Positions 30,108 through 38,664 are shown, counted from the stretch's first letter. The stretch is DNA of 64,000 bases from Butyricicoccus_A sp963588905 (GCA_963588905.1 CAVAJF010000007.1:7353-71352), one strand, 5' to 3'. Program-made: numbers and translations. The notes: a model not told the origin generated them from the sequence alone.

Positions 30108-32426
30108 ATGATAAAGCAGATTGAAAAACGAGACGGCAGATGTGTGTTCTTTGATGTGACAAAGATTGCAAATGCTATCTACAAGGCTGCGGAGACATCC
30201 GGAGGACATGACTACCAGATGGCAATGCGTCTGGCGTTGGATGCAGCGGATTATATCGAGGCACACAGCCCGACAGACACGCCGACCGTAGAGTATGTGC
30301 AGGACGCCGTGGAAAAGACTCTGATTGAACAGGGACACGCAAAAACGGCAAAGGCATATATCCTGTACCGCAAGGAGCGTTCGCGTCAGCGCGAGATGAA
30401 TACCGGACTCATGAAGATCTATGAGGATTTGACCTTCCAGTCCGCCGTGGAAAATGACATCAAACGCGAAAACGCCAACATTGACGGTGATACCGCCATG
30501 GGCACGATGTTGAAATACGGTTCGGAGGGTGCAAAACGCTTTAACGAGATGTTCCTGCTCGAGCCGCGCATTGCAAAGGCGCATCGGGAAGGCGATATTC
30601 ATATTCATGATTTTGACTTTTACACGCTGACGACAACTTGTACACAGATTGATCTGCTCAAGCTGTTTCAAGGCGGTTTTTCGACCGGTCATGGTTTCCT
30701 GCGTGAGCCGAATGACATTCGCAGCTATTCTGCGCTCGCCTGTATTGCGATTCAGTCCAACCAGAACGACCAGCACGGCGGTCAGAGTGTACCGAATTTC
30801 GATTATAGCATGGCGCCCGGCGTAAAAAAGACGTATTGGCACAACTATCGCGATAATCTGGCAAAGGCACTCGAAGCGTTTGATCTGGAAGACGAGGGAT
30901 TGGAACCGGCAAAGGCATTGATTGCTTCGTGCGGCAAAAAGCCGGTTCTGGCGGATAATAACGGTGTGACAGAGGCCATTCGCGCGCGACTGATCGAACG
31001 CGGTGCGGAGGAACAGATCGCAGACCGTGTGATGGCGTTTACCGTCAAGTATGCACGCAAAGAAACCAAGCGAGGAACCTATCAGGCGATGGAAGCACTG
31101 GTACACAATCTCAACACCATGCATTCGCGCGCCGGTGCGCAGATTCCGTTCTCTTCGCTCAACTATGGCACAGACACCTCTCCGGAGGGCAGACTGGTCA
31201 TGAAGAGTCTGCTGCTGGCGACAGAGGCAGGATTGGGCAATGGCGAGACGTCGATTTTTCCGATTCACATTTTCAAGGTCAAGGAAGGCGTCAATTACAA
31301 TCCGGGCGATCCGAACTATGACTTGTTCAAGCTGGCGATGCGAGTTTCCGCTAAACGCTTGTTCCCAAATTTCTCGTTTATTGATGCACCGTTTAATATT
31401 CAGTATTACAAGCCGGGACATCCGGAGACCGAGGCGGCATATATGGGCTGCCGTACTCGCGTGGCTGGCAATGTCTATGATCCATCCCGTGAGATTGTCA
31501 ACGGCCGCGGCAATCTGAGTTTTACGTCGATCAATCTGCCGCGTCTGGCTATCAAGGCAAAGGGGAATACAGATGTGTTCTTCCGTTCGCTGGATGATAT
31601 GCTGGATCTTGTCGTCGATCAGCTGCTGGCGCGTTTCAAAATTCAGGCGGAGAAGCGCGTGCGCAATTATCCGTTTTTAATGGGTCAGGGCATCTGGCTG
31701 GATTCGGATAAGCTCGGACCGGATGATAAAGTGGGCGAGGTGCTCAAGCATGGCACCTTGACGGTAGGATTTATCGGTCTGGCAGAGTGCCTCAAGGCAT
31801 TGATGGGTGTGCATCACGGTGAATCGGAACAGGCACAGCGCATGGGTCTGAAAATTGTTTCCCGTATGCGGGCGCGCATGGATGAGGAGAGCCGTAAGAC
31901 CGGATTGAATTTCTCGGTCATTGCCACACCGGCAGAAGGCCTTTCCGGACGCTTTGTCCGTCTGGACAAAAAGCGCTATGGCGTGATTCCGGGCGTCACG
32001 GATCGTGACTATTACACCAACTCCTTCCATGTACCGGTCTACTATCCGATCAGTGCGTTTAAGAAGATTCGTTTGGAAGCGCCGTATCATGCGCTGACTA
32101 ACGGCGGACACATCAGCTATGTAGAGCTGGATGGCGACCCGACACAGAATCTCGAGGCGTTTGAGGCGGTTGTCCGTTATATGAAGGAGTGCGGCATTGG
32201 ATACGGCTCCATCAACCATCCGGTAGACCGTGACCCGATTTGCGGATACACAGGCATCATTGACGATGTGTGCCCGCGCTGTGGACGTCGTGAGGGCGAG
32301 GCTGTCAGCGTTGAAAAGCTGCGGCAGCTCGGTGTATATAAAAAGTACAACAGCGATACGATTGGCTATCATGGGGATCTCAACGAAGAGAGAGACCGTC
32401 AGCCGAACCCGCTGCATGAGATATAG
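30108..32426 (+). CDS. nrdD: Anaerobic ribonucleoside-triphosphate reductase, large part without glycyl-radical domain
   Basis: A 772-residue class III ribonucleotide reductase that makes dNTPs in the cytoplasm of anaerobes. An ATP-cone is at the N-terminus (IEKRDGRCVFFDVTKIANAI), then the barrel with QNDQHGGQSVPNFDY near residue 225 and YMGCRTRVAGN near residue 445. Near the C-terminus NHPVDRDPICGY and CPRCG form the zinc region. The glycyl-radical RxxGY motif that should follow is not in this frame; it is in the next small gene. GAGGTG lies 8 bases before the ATG at 30108. Confidence 0.92.
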   Translation: MIKQIEKRDGRCVFFDVTKIANAIYKAAETSGGHDYQMAMRLALDAADYIEAHSPTDTPTVEYVQDAVEKTLIEQGHAKTAKAYILYRKERSRQREMNTGLMKIYEDLTFQSAVENDIKRENANIDGDTAMGTMLKYGSEGAKRFNEMFLLEPRIAKAHREGDIHIHDFDFYTLTTTCTQIDLLKLFQGGFSTGHGFLREPNDIRSYSALACIAIQSNQNDQHGGQSVPNFDYSMAPGVKKTYWHNYRDNLAKALEAFDLEDEGLEPAKALIASCGKKPVLADNNGVTEAIRARLIERGAEEQIADRVMAFTVKYARKETKRGTYQAMEALVHNLNTMHSRAGAQIPFSSLNYGTDTSPEGRLVMKSLLLATEAGLGNGETSIFPIHIFKVKEGVNYNPGDPNYDLFKLAMRVSAKRLFPNFSFIDAPFNIQYYKPGHPETEAAYMGCRTRVAGNVYDPSREIVNGRGNLSFTSINLPRLAIKAKGNTDVFFRSLDDMLDLVVDQLLARFKIQAEKRVRNYPFLMGQGIWLDSDKLGPDDKVGEVLKHGTLTVGFIGLAECLKALMGVHHGESEQAQRMGLKIVSRMRARMDEESRKTGLNFSVIATPAEGLSGRFVRLDKKRYGVIPGVTDRDYYTNSFHVPVYYPISAFKKIRLEAPYHALTNGGHISYVELDGDPTQNLEAFEAVVRYMKECGIGYGSINHPVDRDPICGYTGIIDDVCPRCGRREGEAVSVEKLRQLGVYKKYNSDTIGYHGDLNEERDRQPNPLHEI

Positions 32427-32438
32427 GAGGACACGAAG

Positions 32439-32639
32439 ATGAATGAACTGAACCATGTAACGTACAATGAGAAGGGCGAAGCTATGATAGGAAAGGGCGT
32501 TGGCTTTGAGCGCATTCGCCGCATCACCGGTTATTTGGTTGGAACGCTCGACCGTTTTAACGATGCCAAGCGAGCAGAGGAACATGATCGTGTCAAGCAT
32601 GATGTGCGCCGCGCCGCATCCGACAGAAAGAGTGCATGA
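32439..32639 (+). CDS. Stand-alone glycyl-radical domain of the class III ribonucleotide reductase
   Basis: A 66-residue protein containing FERIRRITGYLVGTLDRFND, the NrdD C-terminal glycyl-radical motif with the radical glycine at Gly31, followed by AEEHDRVKHDV as in the end of full-length NrdD. The gene has its own ribosome site (AGGAGGA, 32426-32432) and ATG 12 bases after the nrdD stop, so it is a true separate gene and not just a frameshift. NrdG, next to it with a 4-base overlap, would install the radical here. It must then dock in the NrdD barrel. Confidence 0.88.
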   Translation: MNELNHVTYNEKGEAMIGKGVGFERIRRITGYLVGTLDRFNDAKRAEEHDRVKHDVRRAASDRKSA

Positions 32640-33151
32640 GCAAGATGAAGGATGAACTTCTTCGCGTTGCCGGAGTCATTGACGAATCAATCGTGGATGG
32701 CCCCGGCATCCGCTTTGTTATCTTTACACAGGGATGTCCGCATGATTGTCCGGGCTGCCATAACCCGCAGACGCATGACTTCTCCGGCGGAGAATCGATA
32801 CATTTGTCGCGTCTGTATGAGGATATCATGGAAAATCCTTTGGTATCCGGCGTGACGCTGTCCGGCGGAGAGCCGTTTTGTCAGCCGGAGCCGCTCGCAG
32901 AGCTGGCACAGGAGCTAAAACATCACGGCAAGCATATCATGGCTTACACCGGCTATACATGGGAGCAGCTGCGAGACAAGCATGACGCGGCGATAGAACA
33001 CCTGTTGGCGCAGTGCGATGTTTTGGTTGACGGACGCTTTATCGAGTCGCAAAAGGATATGGCACTGCGTTTTCGGGGAAGCAAGAATCAGCGTCTGATT
33101 GATGTGCAGAAGTCTCTGCGGGAAGATCACGTTGTACTTGCTGAGATGTAA
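32636..33151 (+). CDS. nrdG: Anaerobic ribonucleotide reductase activating protein
   Basis: A 171-residue radical SAM activase that places the glycyl radical on the reductase. The cluster ligands are Cys34, Cys38 and Cys41 in CPHDCPGCHNP; VTLSGGEPF near residue 75 binds SAM, and VLVDGRF near 128 and LRFRGSKNQRLID near 144 are typical of NrdG. The ATG is within the stop of the glycyl-radical gene. It completes the nrdD - radical domain - nrdG operon. Confidence 0.95.
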   Translation: MSKMKDELLRVAGVIDESIVDGPGIRFVIFTQGCPHDCPGCHNPQTHDFSGGESIHLSRLYEDIMENPLVSGVTLSGGEPFCQPEPLAELAQELKHHGKHIMAYTGYTWEQLRDKHDAAIEHLLAQCDVLVDGRFIESQKDMALRFRGSKNQRLIDVQKSLREDHVVLAEM

Positions 33152-33201
33152 AGAAAACGCTAAAAAATTCCAAAGTAGTTGTGCAATTTGTCAAAAGACT
33201 A

Positions 33202-33229
33202 TTGACAAATTACCAGCTGATATTATAAT
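33202..33229 (+). promoter_or_regulatory. Strong promoter of the candidate structured RNA
   Basis: Perfect TTGACA (33202-33207) and perfect TATAAT (33224-33229), 16 bases apart, in the gap after nrdG. The expected start is near 33236. The next plus-strand protein gene is 1.8 kb away and a convergent gene lies between, so this promoter serves something in the gap. Confidence 0.8.
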
Positions 33230-33235
33230 AAATGT

Positions 33236-33457
33236 ATAAAGTACAATTTCCACCAACGAACAGAATATATGTACTGTGTGCGATAAGGGGAAAGATCGCA
33301 TGCAGGGTTCTGGACGGTGGTTCTCGGCATTGGATATGTGTCATTCGGATATTCAGATCTGAAATTTGCACATGATAAGCTGCAGAAGGAAATCATGTGA
33401 GACGGTACTTTGTTGTAAAAGAAAGGCCTGTTCCAATGGAGAGTGGAACGGGCTTTT
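33236..33457 (+). ncRNA. Candidate stand-alone structured RNA
   Basis: A region of about 220 bases with its own promoter and an intrinsic terminator (33426-33435 with 33444-33453, then TTTT). Inside, AAAGTAC (33238-33244) pairs with GTACTTT (33405-33411) as a closing helix. CCACC (33250-33254) pairs with GGTGG (33316-33320) and GAAC with GTTC, around an 11-pair hairpin (33274-33284 with 33295-33305). A perfect 8-bp hairpin (33369-33376 with 33392-33399) lies near the end. A 20-codon frame starts at 33300 but looks like chance. I recognise no known RNA family; 6S RNA or a raiA-type RNA are possibilities. Confidence 0.5.
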
Positions 33458-33479
33458 CGCTTGCTTGAAAAAATAAGAA

Positions 33480-33506
33480 AAAGCCGATGGCGATGCCATC
33501 GGCTTT
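33480..33506 (-). terminator. Terminator of the but gene
   Basis: A perfect 12-bp stem (33480-33491 with 33495-33506) and 3-base loop; on the minus strand it is followed by a T-rich stretch. Confidence 0.85.
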
Positions 33507-33526
33507 GCTGCTTCCATATAGGAAAA

Positions 33527-34870
33527 TTATCTGCGGTTGGAGGTTCTCCAAATCTTGAGCTTTTCAGCTTCCTTGATAAGCTCCTCACGGAACTGCGGAT
33601 GAGCAACAGAAATAATTGCCTCTGCACGCTCCCAAGTGGACAGACCCTTCAGGCAAACCTTGCCGTACTCGGTAACAAGATAATGCGTGTTGGTACGGGT
33701 GTCTGTGACAGTAGAGCCCGGATTCAGCGTCGGCAGAATACGGCTCTTCAGCTCGCCGCTGCGTGTTGTGAAGGTGGAAGAGCAGCAGATAAAGCTCTTG
33801 CCGCCATTAGACAGATAAGCGCCGAGCACGAAGTCCAGCTGACCGCCTGCACCACTGATATGCTTCGTGCCTGCGGACTCTGCGTTGATCTGACCGGTCA
33901 AATCGAGGTCAACCGCATTGTTGATTGAGATAAAGTTGTCAATCTGAGCGATAACGCGTGTATCATTGGTGTAGCCAACCGGTGCACTCATCAGGGCCGG
34001 ATTGTCATCCATATAGTCATACATCTTCTGGGTGCCTGCGCCGAAAGCGAATACCTGACGACCCTTGTCAATGTTCTTCTTTGCACAGGACAGCTTGCCA
34101 GCGGCAGCCATATCTACAAAGCCGTCTACATACATCTCGGTGTGTACACCCAGATCCTTCAGATCCGACTGCGCGATCAGGGAGCCAACAGCGTTCGGCA
34201 TACCGCCAATGCCGAGCTGCAAGCAAGCACCGTTCGGGATTTCCTCTACAATCAGCTTAGCTACGGTCTCGTCGATTTCAGACGGAGCGCCGCCGCTGCC
34301 CATCTGACGAATCGGTGGGTTGTTGCCCTCGACGATCATATCTACATTGGTGATGTGCACGCCTTCTTCAAAGCCGCCTAAGCAGCGCGGCATGTTCTTG
34401 TTGACTTCTACGATGACCTTTTTGCCGGTCTCGCAGACAGCAGCCAGATGAGATGCGTTCGGGCCAAAGTTGAAGTAGCCGTGCTTGTCCATCGGTGCGA
34501 CCTGAATCATGACGACGTCCGGCGGACAGATGCTCTCTCGATACCAACGCGGCAGCTCAGAGTAGCGCAGCGGGGAATAGAACGCAATGCCATCGTTAAT
34601 CATATGGCGCTCAATGCCGCTCATGTGCCAAGAATTCCAAGAGAAATGCTTCTTTGCGTCCGGAACCTGCGCAATTGCCAGCGGTTCCAGCAATACGCCG
34701 CCGCGAATGTTGACGTCTACCAGCTCTTCTGCGCGAGCAGCCAGTGCCTTGTCCAGTTCTACCGGTGTGCCGGTGCACCAGCCATAATCTACCCAGTCGC
34801 CGCTCTTGACGACCTTTGCTGCCTCTGCGGCAGTTGTCAGCTTACTATTATATAGTGCCTGATAATCCAT
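33527..34870 (-). CDS. but: Butyryl-CoA:acetate CoA-transferase
   Basis: A 447-residue acetyl-CoA hydrolase/transferase family enzyme, the length of the butyryl-CoA:acetate CoA-transferases of gut butyrate producers. VKSGDWVDYGWCTG is near the N-terminus, GGAPSEIDE and GIGGMPNAVGSL in the middle, and EMYVDGFVDMAAAGK plus SAGTKHISGAGGQLDFVLGAYLSNGGKSF with the catalytic Glu region follow. It moves CoA from butyryl-CoA to acetate, the last step of butyrate formation. A 4-hydroxybutyrate or propionyl transferase is the main alternative. GGAGGAC lies 10 bases before the ATG at 34870. Confidence 0.88.
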   Translation of the reverse strand: MDYQALYNSKLTTAAEAAKVVKSGDWVDYGWCTGTPVELDKALAARAEELVDVNIRGGVLLEPLAIAQVPDAKKHFSWNSWHMSGIERHMINDGIAFYSPLRYSELPRWYRESICPPDVVMIQVAPMDKHGYFNFGPNASHLAAVCETGKKVIVEVNKNMPRCLGGFEEGVHITNVDMIVEGNNPPIRQMGSGGAPSEIDETVAKLIVEEIPNGACLQLGIGGMPNAVGSLIAQSDLKDLGVHTEMYVDGFVDMAAAGKLSCAKKNIDKGRQVFAFGAGTQKMYDYMDDNPALMSAPVGYTNDTRVIAQIDNFISINNAVDLDLTGQINAESAGTKHISGAGGQLDFVLGAYLSNGGKSFICCSSTFTTRSGELKSRILPTLNPGSTVTDTRTNTHYLVTEYGKVCLKGLSTWERAEAIISVAHPQFREELIKEAEKLKIWRTSNRR

Positions 34871-34955
34871 GTAACAAAGTCCTCCGTTTGTCAATGATAC
34901 TCAGAATGAAACAAAAAATTGTTCAAAACATACAAAAACCACTTATATCTAACCT

Positions 34956-34984
34956 ATTGTATCAGCATCTGTCGTATTCGTCAA
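34956..34984 (-). promoter_or_regulatory. Promoter of the but gene
   Basis: On the minus strand TTGACG (34979-34984) and TACAAT (34956-34961) are 17 bases apart, giving a leader of about 80 bases. Confidence 0.68.
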
Positions 34985-35075
34985 GAACTTAACAAAAATT
35001 TGAGCATATCACCCTTGTATTTGAGCCGGGAGTGGAGTAGGATGGAAACTAGACATGTTAGAAAGAGGTCAAGTG

Positions 35076-35990
35076 ATGAAACAAAAAACTTGGATTGGAT
35101 TGACGCTGCCTGCGCTGATCTGTACCCTGTTGTGGGGCAGTGCTTTTCCGGCGGTTAAGTCGGGCTATGCACTGTTTGGCATTGGCGATGAGGCGGCGTG
35201 CAAGCTGTTTTTTGCCGGTTGGCGGTTTATGCTGGCAGGCATTGCTGTGCTGGTGATTTCCGTCATTACTAGCCGAAAATTAGTTGTTCCGACCAGACAG
35301 CAGTGGCCGGGTATTTTGCTGCTGGGTCTTGTGCAGACAACCATACAGTATGTGTTTTTTTACATTGGTTTGTCGCACACGACAGGAGTCAAAGGCTCGG
35401 TCATTTCTGCCATGGCAACTTTTTTTGCCGTTGGCATCTCGCATTTTTTATTTGCGGATGATCGGCTGAATACGACCAAAAGTGTGGGCTGCATTTTGGG
35501 ATTTGTTGGCGTGCTGATTATCACGCTGAGTTCTTTGGACGGATTGGGTGGCGGTATCTCGCTGACTGGCGAGGGATTTATGTTTATTGCAGCGGCAGCG
35601 TCCGGCAGCGGCGCAGTCATCAGCAAATTCGCCGCCAAAGGACAGTCTCCCATGGTTGTCACGGGCTGGCAGCTGACGATTGGCGGCGCCGTGCTGCTGC
35701 TGGCAGGCATTGCTGGCGGCGGACATTTTCAGACGGTTTCGCCACAGGCATTTTGCCTGCTCGGCTATTTGATTTTTCTTTCTGCCGCGGCGTTTACCAT
35801 TTGGACATGGCTGCTCAAGCGCTATCCGGTGGGAAAGGTTTCCGTGTACAATTTCTTGGTACCAGTGTTTGGTTCGCTGATGTCCGGTGTGGTACTCGGC
35901 GAGACGGTATTTACAGTGCGCAATGTGCTTTCTTTGCTGTTAGTATGCGTCGGTATTGTACTCGTCAATCGTAAAAAAGAGTTGAAATAA
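35076..35990 (+). CDS. EamA/DMT-family transporter
   Basis: A 304-residue protein with ten hydrophobic segments in two EamA repeats, the first with LLWGSAFPAVKSGYALF near residue 15 and the second starting near GEGFMFIAAAASGSGAVISKF. DMT transporters export or import amino acids, nucleosides or metabolites; the substrate is unknown. The ATG at 35076 has AGAGGT 6 bases upstream; another in-frame ATG lies 7 codons before it. It is divergent from but and followed by a shared terminator. Confidence 0.9.
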   Translation: MKQKTWIGLTLPALICTLLWGSAFPAVKSGYALFGIGDEAACKLFFAGWRFMLAGIAVLVISVITSRKLVVPTRQQWPGILLLGLVQTTIQYVFFYIGLSHTTGVKGSVISAMATFFAVGISHFLFADDRLNTTKSVGCILGFVGVLIITLSSLDGLGGGISLTGEGFMFIAAAASGSGAVISKFAAKGQSPMVVTGWQLTIGGAVLLLAGIAGGGHFQTVSPQAFCLLGYLIFLSAAAFTIWTWLLKRYPVGKVSVYNFLVPVFGSLMSGVVLGETVFTVRNVLSLLLVCVGIVLVNRKKELK

Positions 35991-35993
35991 TCA

Positions 35994-36029
35994 ATCATCC
36001 GGCTTTTTCGTGAGAAATTGCCGGATGAT
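35994..36029. terminator. Bidirectional terminator
   Basis: A perfect 10-bp stem (35994-36003 with 36020-36029) with a 16-base loop between the convergent transporter and M20 genes. Confidence 0.75.
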
Positions 36030-36033
36030 TTGT

Positions 36034-37335
36034 TTATTGACAGCCGAATTTCTGCGCATAGGCGCGATATTCTTCTGCCGTCATTGCTGGATGGAAGGAA
36101 GAGAGAAGCAACTTTGCCTCCGCGGCACCATTTCGCAGCAGACGATATATTGTCAGGGCAGCGAGCTTTGCCGGAAGTAAATACGCTTTGGTTTTGTCTG
36201 TGATACGGAAATCTGCACCGTGAAGCGTGCCGGAAAAACCGCCGTAAGTATAGTTGATAATTGGCATTCGGTGAGACAAATCTCCGACATCTGTAGAGGC
36301 GGCATTGTGTACAGCAGGATTTACCGGCTCATAGGTTGCGGACAGCAGACTGGCGGCGTCCTGCAGAGCCTGACACGGCTGCGCTGGAATGGTCGGCAGA
36401 TAGCCCATATCGTCTTGGATGGTAATGTCTGCTCCAAAGGCATACGCGGCACCGCGATACGCACGATTGATTTTCTCGTTGGCATCCTGCAAGGCGTCCC
36501 ATGTTTTGGCGCGTACCTGCAGGTCTACCGTGACTTCATGCGGCACGACATTGATAGCAGAATCACCCATGCGGACAATTTCGCCGATGCGAATACTATC
36601 TTGATCGCAAAAGGTACTGCGCAGCATACCGATGGCACTGCGCGCCAGCGTCACGACATCTAAAGCGTTGATGCCTTTTTCCGGTGCAATAGCGGTGTGG
36701 GAAGCCTTTCCTTTGATGTGGATAAGCTTGGACAGAAATCCGCTGGTCGAATTGCATCCGAGAAGAAAATCTGATTGGCAAGATACCATGTGGGCATGTG
36801 TCGTGATGGCGGCGTCAATGTCGTCGAAGGCTCCGCGCAGCAATAGCTCCGGTTTGCCGCCGCAGCAAGTGGCAACGTGTTCCTTTCGGAGCTGTTCCAA
36901 TCGGTTCATCGGGACATGCTCTTCACAGGGAACAGCGAAAAAGACGGCGCGGCCGTCTAACTGTGCAGCGACTTCCGGCTGGCTGAGTGCCAGGGCGGCA
37001 CCGGCGAGCGCAGCGAGCTGCATATGGTGTCCGCAGGCATGGGACATACCGGTTTCCGGCACGGCGAGCGGGTGCTCTGGACTGCGGATGCCGTCCAATT
37101 CGCCAATGAGACAAATAGAAGGAAATTGTGTGCCCAGGGAAGCCTTGACGCCCGTGTTAGCAAGTCCAGTTTGTACCTCGAATCCGCAGGATGTCAGCCA
37201 ATCTGTGACTTTTTTGGCGGTTCGGTGTTCGGTATAGCCAAGCTCTGCATGGGAATAAATATCTTCAGCAAAGGCAATGAGCTGCTGTGCGTGTGCATCT
37301 ATGCAGTCACAGATGCGTTGTTCTGTTTCATTCAT
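36034..37335 (-). CDS. M20-family metallo-amidohydrolase
   Basis: A 433-residue peptidase-family M20 protein of the AbgB/aminoacylase type. GELDGI near residue 77 and SHACGHHMQLAALAGAAL near residue 100 hold metal ligands, EEHVPM near residue 140 the next acidic pair, and SKLIHIKGKASHTAIAPEKGINALDVV the lid-domain start. Such enzymes cleave N-acyl amino acids or p-aminobenzoyl-glutamate; which one is not readable. The ATG at 37335 has GAGGAT 6 bases upstream; the frame is open 76 codons further without support. Confidence 0.87.
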   Translation of the reverse strand: MNETEQRICDCIDAHAQQLIAFAEDIYSHAELGYTEHRTAKKVTDWLTSCGFEVQTGLANTGVKASLGTQFPSICLIGELDGIRSPEHPLAVPETGMSHACGHHMQLAALAGAALALSQPEVAAQLDGRAVFFAVPCEEHVPMNRLEQLRKEHVATCCGGKPELLLRGAFDDIDAAITTHAHMVSCQSDFLLGCNSTSGFLSKLIHIKGKASHTAIAPEKGINALDVVTLARSAIGMLRSTFCDQDSIRIGEIVRMGDSAINVVPHEVTVDLQVRAKTWDALQDANEKINRAYRGAAYAFGADITIQDDMGYLPTIPAQPCQALQDAASLLSATYEPVNPAVHNAASTDVGDLSHRMPIINYTYGGFSGTLHGADFRITDKTKAYLLPAKLAALTIYRLLRNGAAEAKLLLSSFHPAMTAEEYRAYAQKFGCQ

Positions 37336-37401
37336 ATCAAAATCCTCGTGTATTCTGCAAGAAAATAAATATAATTTTAGTATATCGCAGGATAAAACCA
37401 G

Positions 37402-37429
37402 TTGCAAGGCACAGTAGGAAGCGTATAAT
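37402..37429 (+). promoter_or_regulatory. Promoter of the Nudix gene
   Basis: TTGCAA (37402-37407) and TATAAT (37424-37429), 16 bases apart, 32 bases before the start codon. Confidence 0.62.
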
Positions 37430-37460
37430 AAAGGAAAATGTAAGAATAGGAGAAAACACG

Positions 37461-37961
37461 ATGAGATATTGTTATGAATGCGGCGCGCAGCTGACAGAAA
37501 AATATTTGGAGCGCGAAGGGATGGTTCCATATTGCCCGCAGTGCAAGCAGTTTCGCTTTCCAATTTTTAATACGGCGGTGAGCATGGAAGTGCTCAGCCC
37601 AGATCGGAAGCAAGTGCTGCTCATTCAGCAGTACGGAAAACAGCGCAACATTTTGGTTGCCGGATACGTCAGCCGCGGCGAAGCGGCGGAAACAACCGTT
37701 GCGCGGGAAGTAAAGGAAGAAGTCGGCTTGGAGGTACATGACATTCGATTTAATACCAGTGAATTTTTCGAGCCGAGCAATACCTTGATGCTGAATTTTT
37801 CCTGCGTCGCAGCGACACAGGATCTCAGCCACATGACGGATGAGGTGGATAAGGCAAAATGGTTCTCGTTTGCAGAGGCAAAGGAAGCCATTGCCCCGAA
37901 CAGTCTGGCACAAAAGTTCCTGCTGGAATTTTTGAAAAAGAATGTTAACCAAGAAGGTTGA
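37461..37961 (+). CDS. Nudix hydrolase with zinc ribbon
   Basis: A 166-residue protein with an N-terminal zinc ribbon (CYECGAQL, then YCPQCKQ near residue 30) and a Nudix domain whose box reads GYVSRGEAAETTVAREVKEEVGL, near residues 73-95. The ribbon plus Nudix layout recalls NADH pyrophosphatase NudC, but the protein is shorter and lacks the NudC SQPWPFPxS signature, so another nucleoside diphosphate substrate is likely. AGGAG lies 8 bases before the ATG. Its end holds the bioY operator. Confidence 0.87.
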   Translation: MRYCYECGAQLTEKYLEREGMVPYCPQCKQFRFPIFNTAVSMEVLSPDRKQVLLIQQYGKQRNILVAGYVSRGEAAETTVAREVKEEVGLEVHDIRFNTSEFFEPSNTLMLNFSCVAATQDLSHMTDEVDKAKWFSFAEAKEAIAPNSLAQKFLLEFLKKNVNQEG

Positions 37962-37986
37962 CAAGGTTTACAATAAAGCGTATACT
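37943..37986 (+). promoter_or_regulatory. BirA operator overlapping the bioY promoter
   Basis: TGTTAACC (37943-37950), 14 bases, then GGTTTACA (37965-37972) fits the BirA operator consensus TGTTAACC-N14-15-GGTTAACA. The promoter TTGACA (37958-37963) and TATACT (37981-37986), 17 bases apart, is covered by it. Biotin-loaded BirA on this site would shut off bioY. The left arm lies inside the Nudix reading frame. Confidence 0.88.
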
Positions 37987-38021
37987 ATCACCAGACAAAA
38001 AATATATTTGGGTGATCGTAT

Positions 38022-38576
38022 ATGGAACAGAAAAAAAGTCAAACAAATGTAAGAGAAATGGCATTGATTGCCTTGATGGCTGCCGTGACCTGTATTTTAG
38101 GCCCGCTGTCCATTCCGATTGGTGTGGTGCCGATTTCGTTGACCAATTTTGCCGTCTATTTGGCAATTTATGTGTTGGGCTGTCGCCGCGGTACCATTAG
38201 CTATATTGTGTATCTGCTGATCGGTCTGGTGGGTCTGCCGGTATTTTCCAGCTTTAGCAGCGGTGTCGGCAAGCTGTTTGGACCGACTGGCGGCTATCTG
38301 ATCGGCTTTATCTTTATGGCGCTGATTTGCGGATTCTTTATCGACCGCTTTGAGGCGAAGCTGGTACCGAGCATGATCGGCATGATTCTCGGCACAATTG
38401 TGTGCTATGTTTTCGGTACAGGTTGGCTGGCTTATCAGGCTAGTATGACATTCTATCAGGCGTTGGCTGCAGGCGTATTGCCGTTCATCGTCGGCGACCT
38501 GATTAAGATGATTGTTTGTGCTGTTATCGGCCCGCAGATTCGCCGCAGATTGCAGCAGGCAGGACTGATTCATTGA
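38022..38576 (+). CDS. bioY: Biotin transporter BioY
   Basis: A 184-residue membrane protein with six hydrophobic segments, the substrate-binding S component of an ECF-type biotin transporter. GPLSIPIGVVPISLTNFAVYLA near residue 27, YLLIGLVGLPVFSSFSSGVGKLFGPTGGYLIGF near residues 64-95 and LPFIVGDLIK near the end are BioY signatures. No bio synthesis genes or ECF ATPases are near, so it uses a shared energy module or works alone. A BirA operator controls it. Confidence 0.95.
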   Translation: MEQKKSQTNVREMALIALMAAVTCILGPLSIPIGVVPISLTNFAVYLAIYVLGCRRGTISYIVYLLIGLVGLPVFSSFSSGVGKLFGPTGGYLIGFIFMALICGFFIDRFEAKLVPSMIGMILGTIVCYVFGTGWLAYQASMTFYQALAAGVLPFIVGDLIKMIVCAVIGPQIRRRLQQAGLIH

Positions 38577-38611
38577 GAAAGCAAATCCATTTTATTGATT
38601 TTGGCACAGAA

Positions 38612-38645
38612 AAAGACGGGCTGCATGGTTGGCAGTCCGTCTTTT
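38612..38645. terminator. Bidirectional terminator between bioY and prfC
   Basis: A 13-pair stem with one G-T pair (38612-38624 with 38632-38644), A-rich left and T-rich right flanks, between convergent genes. Confidence 0.85.
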
Positions 38646-38664
38646 GTTCTATCTAATTTAGCGT

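Noticed and set aside
33236..33460. Small protein gene in the same gap (frame ending KLQKEIM at about 33403)
   Set aside because: The protein-like frame has a stop codon before it and no start codon with a ribosome site, while the stem pairings span the region.
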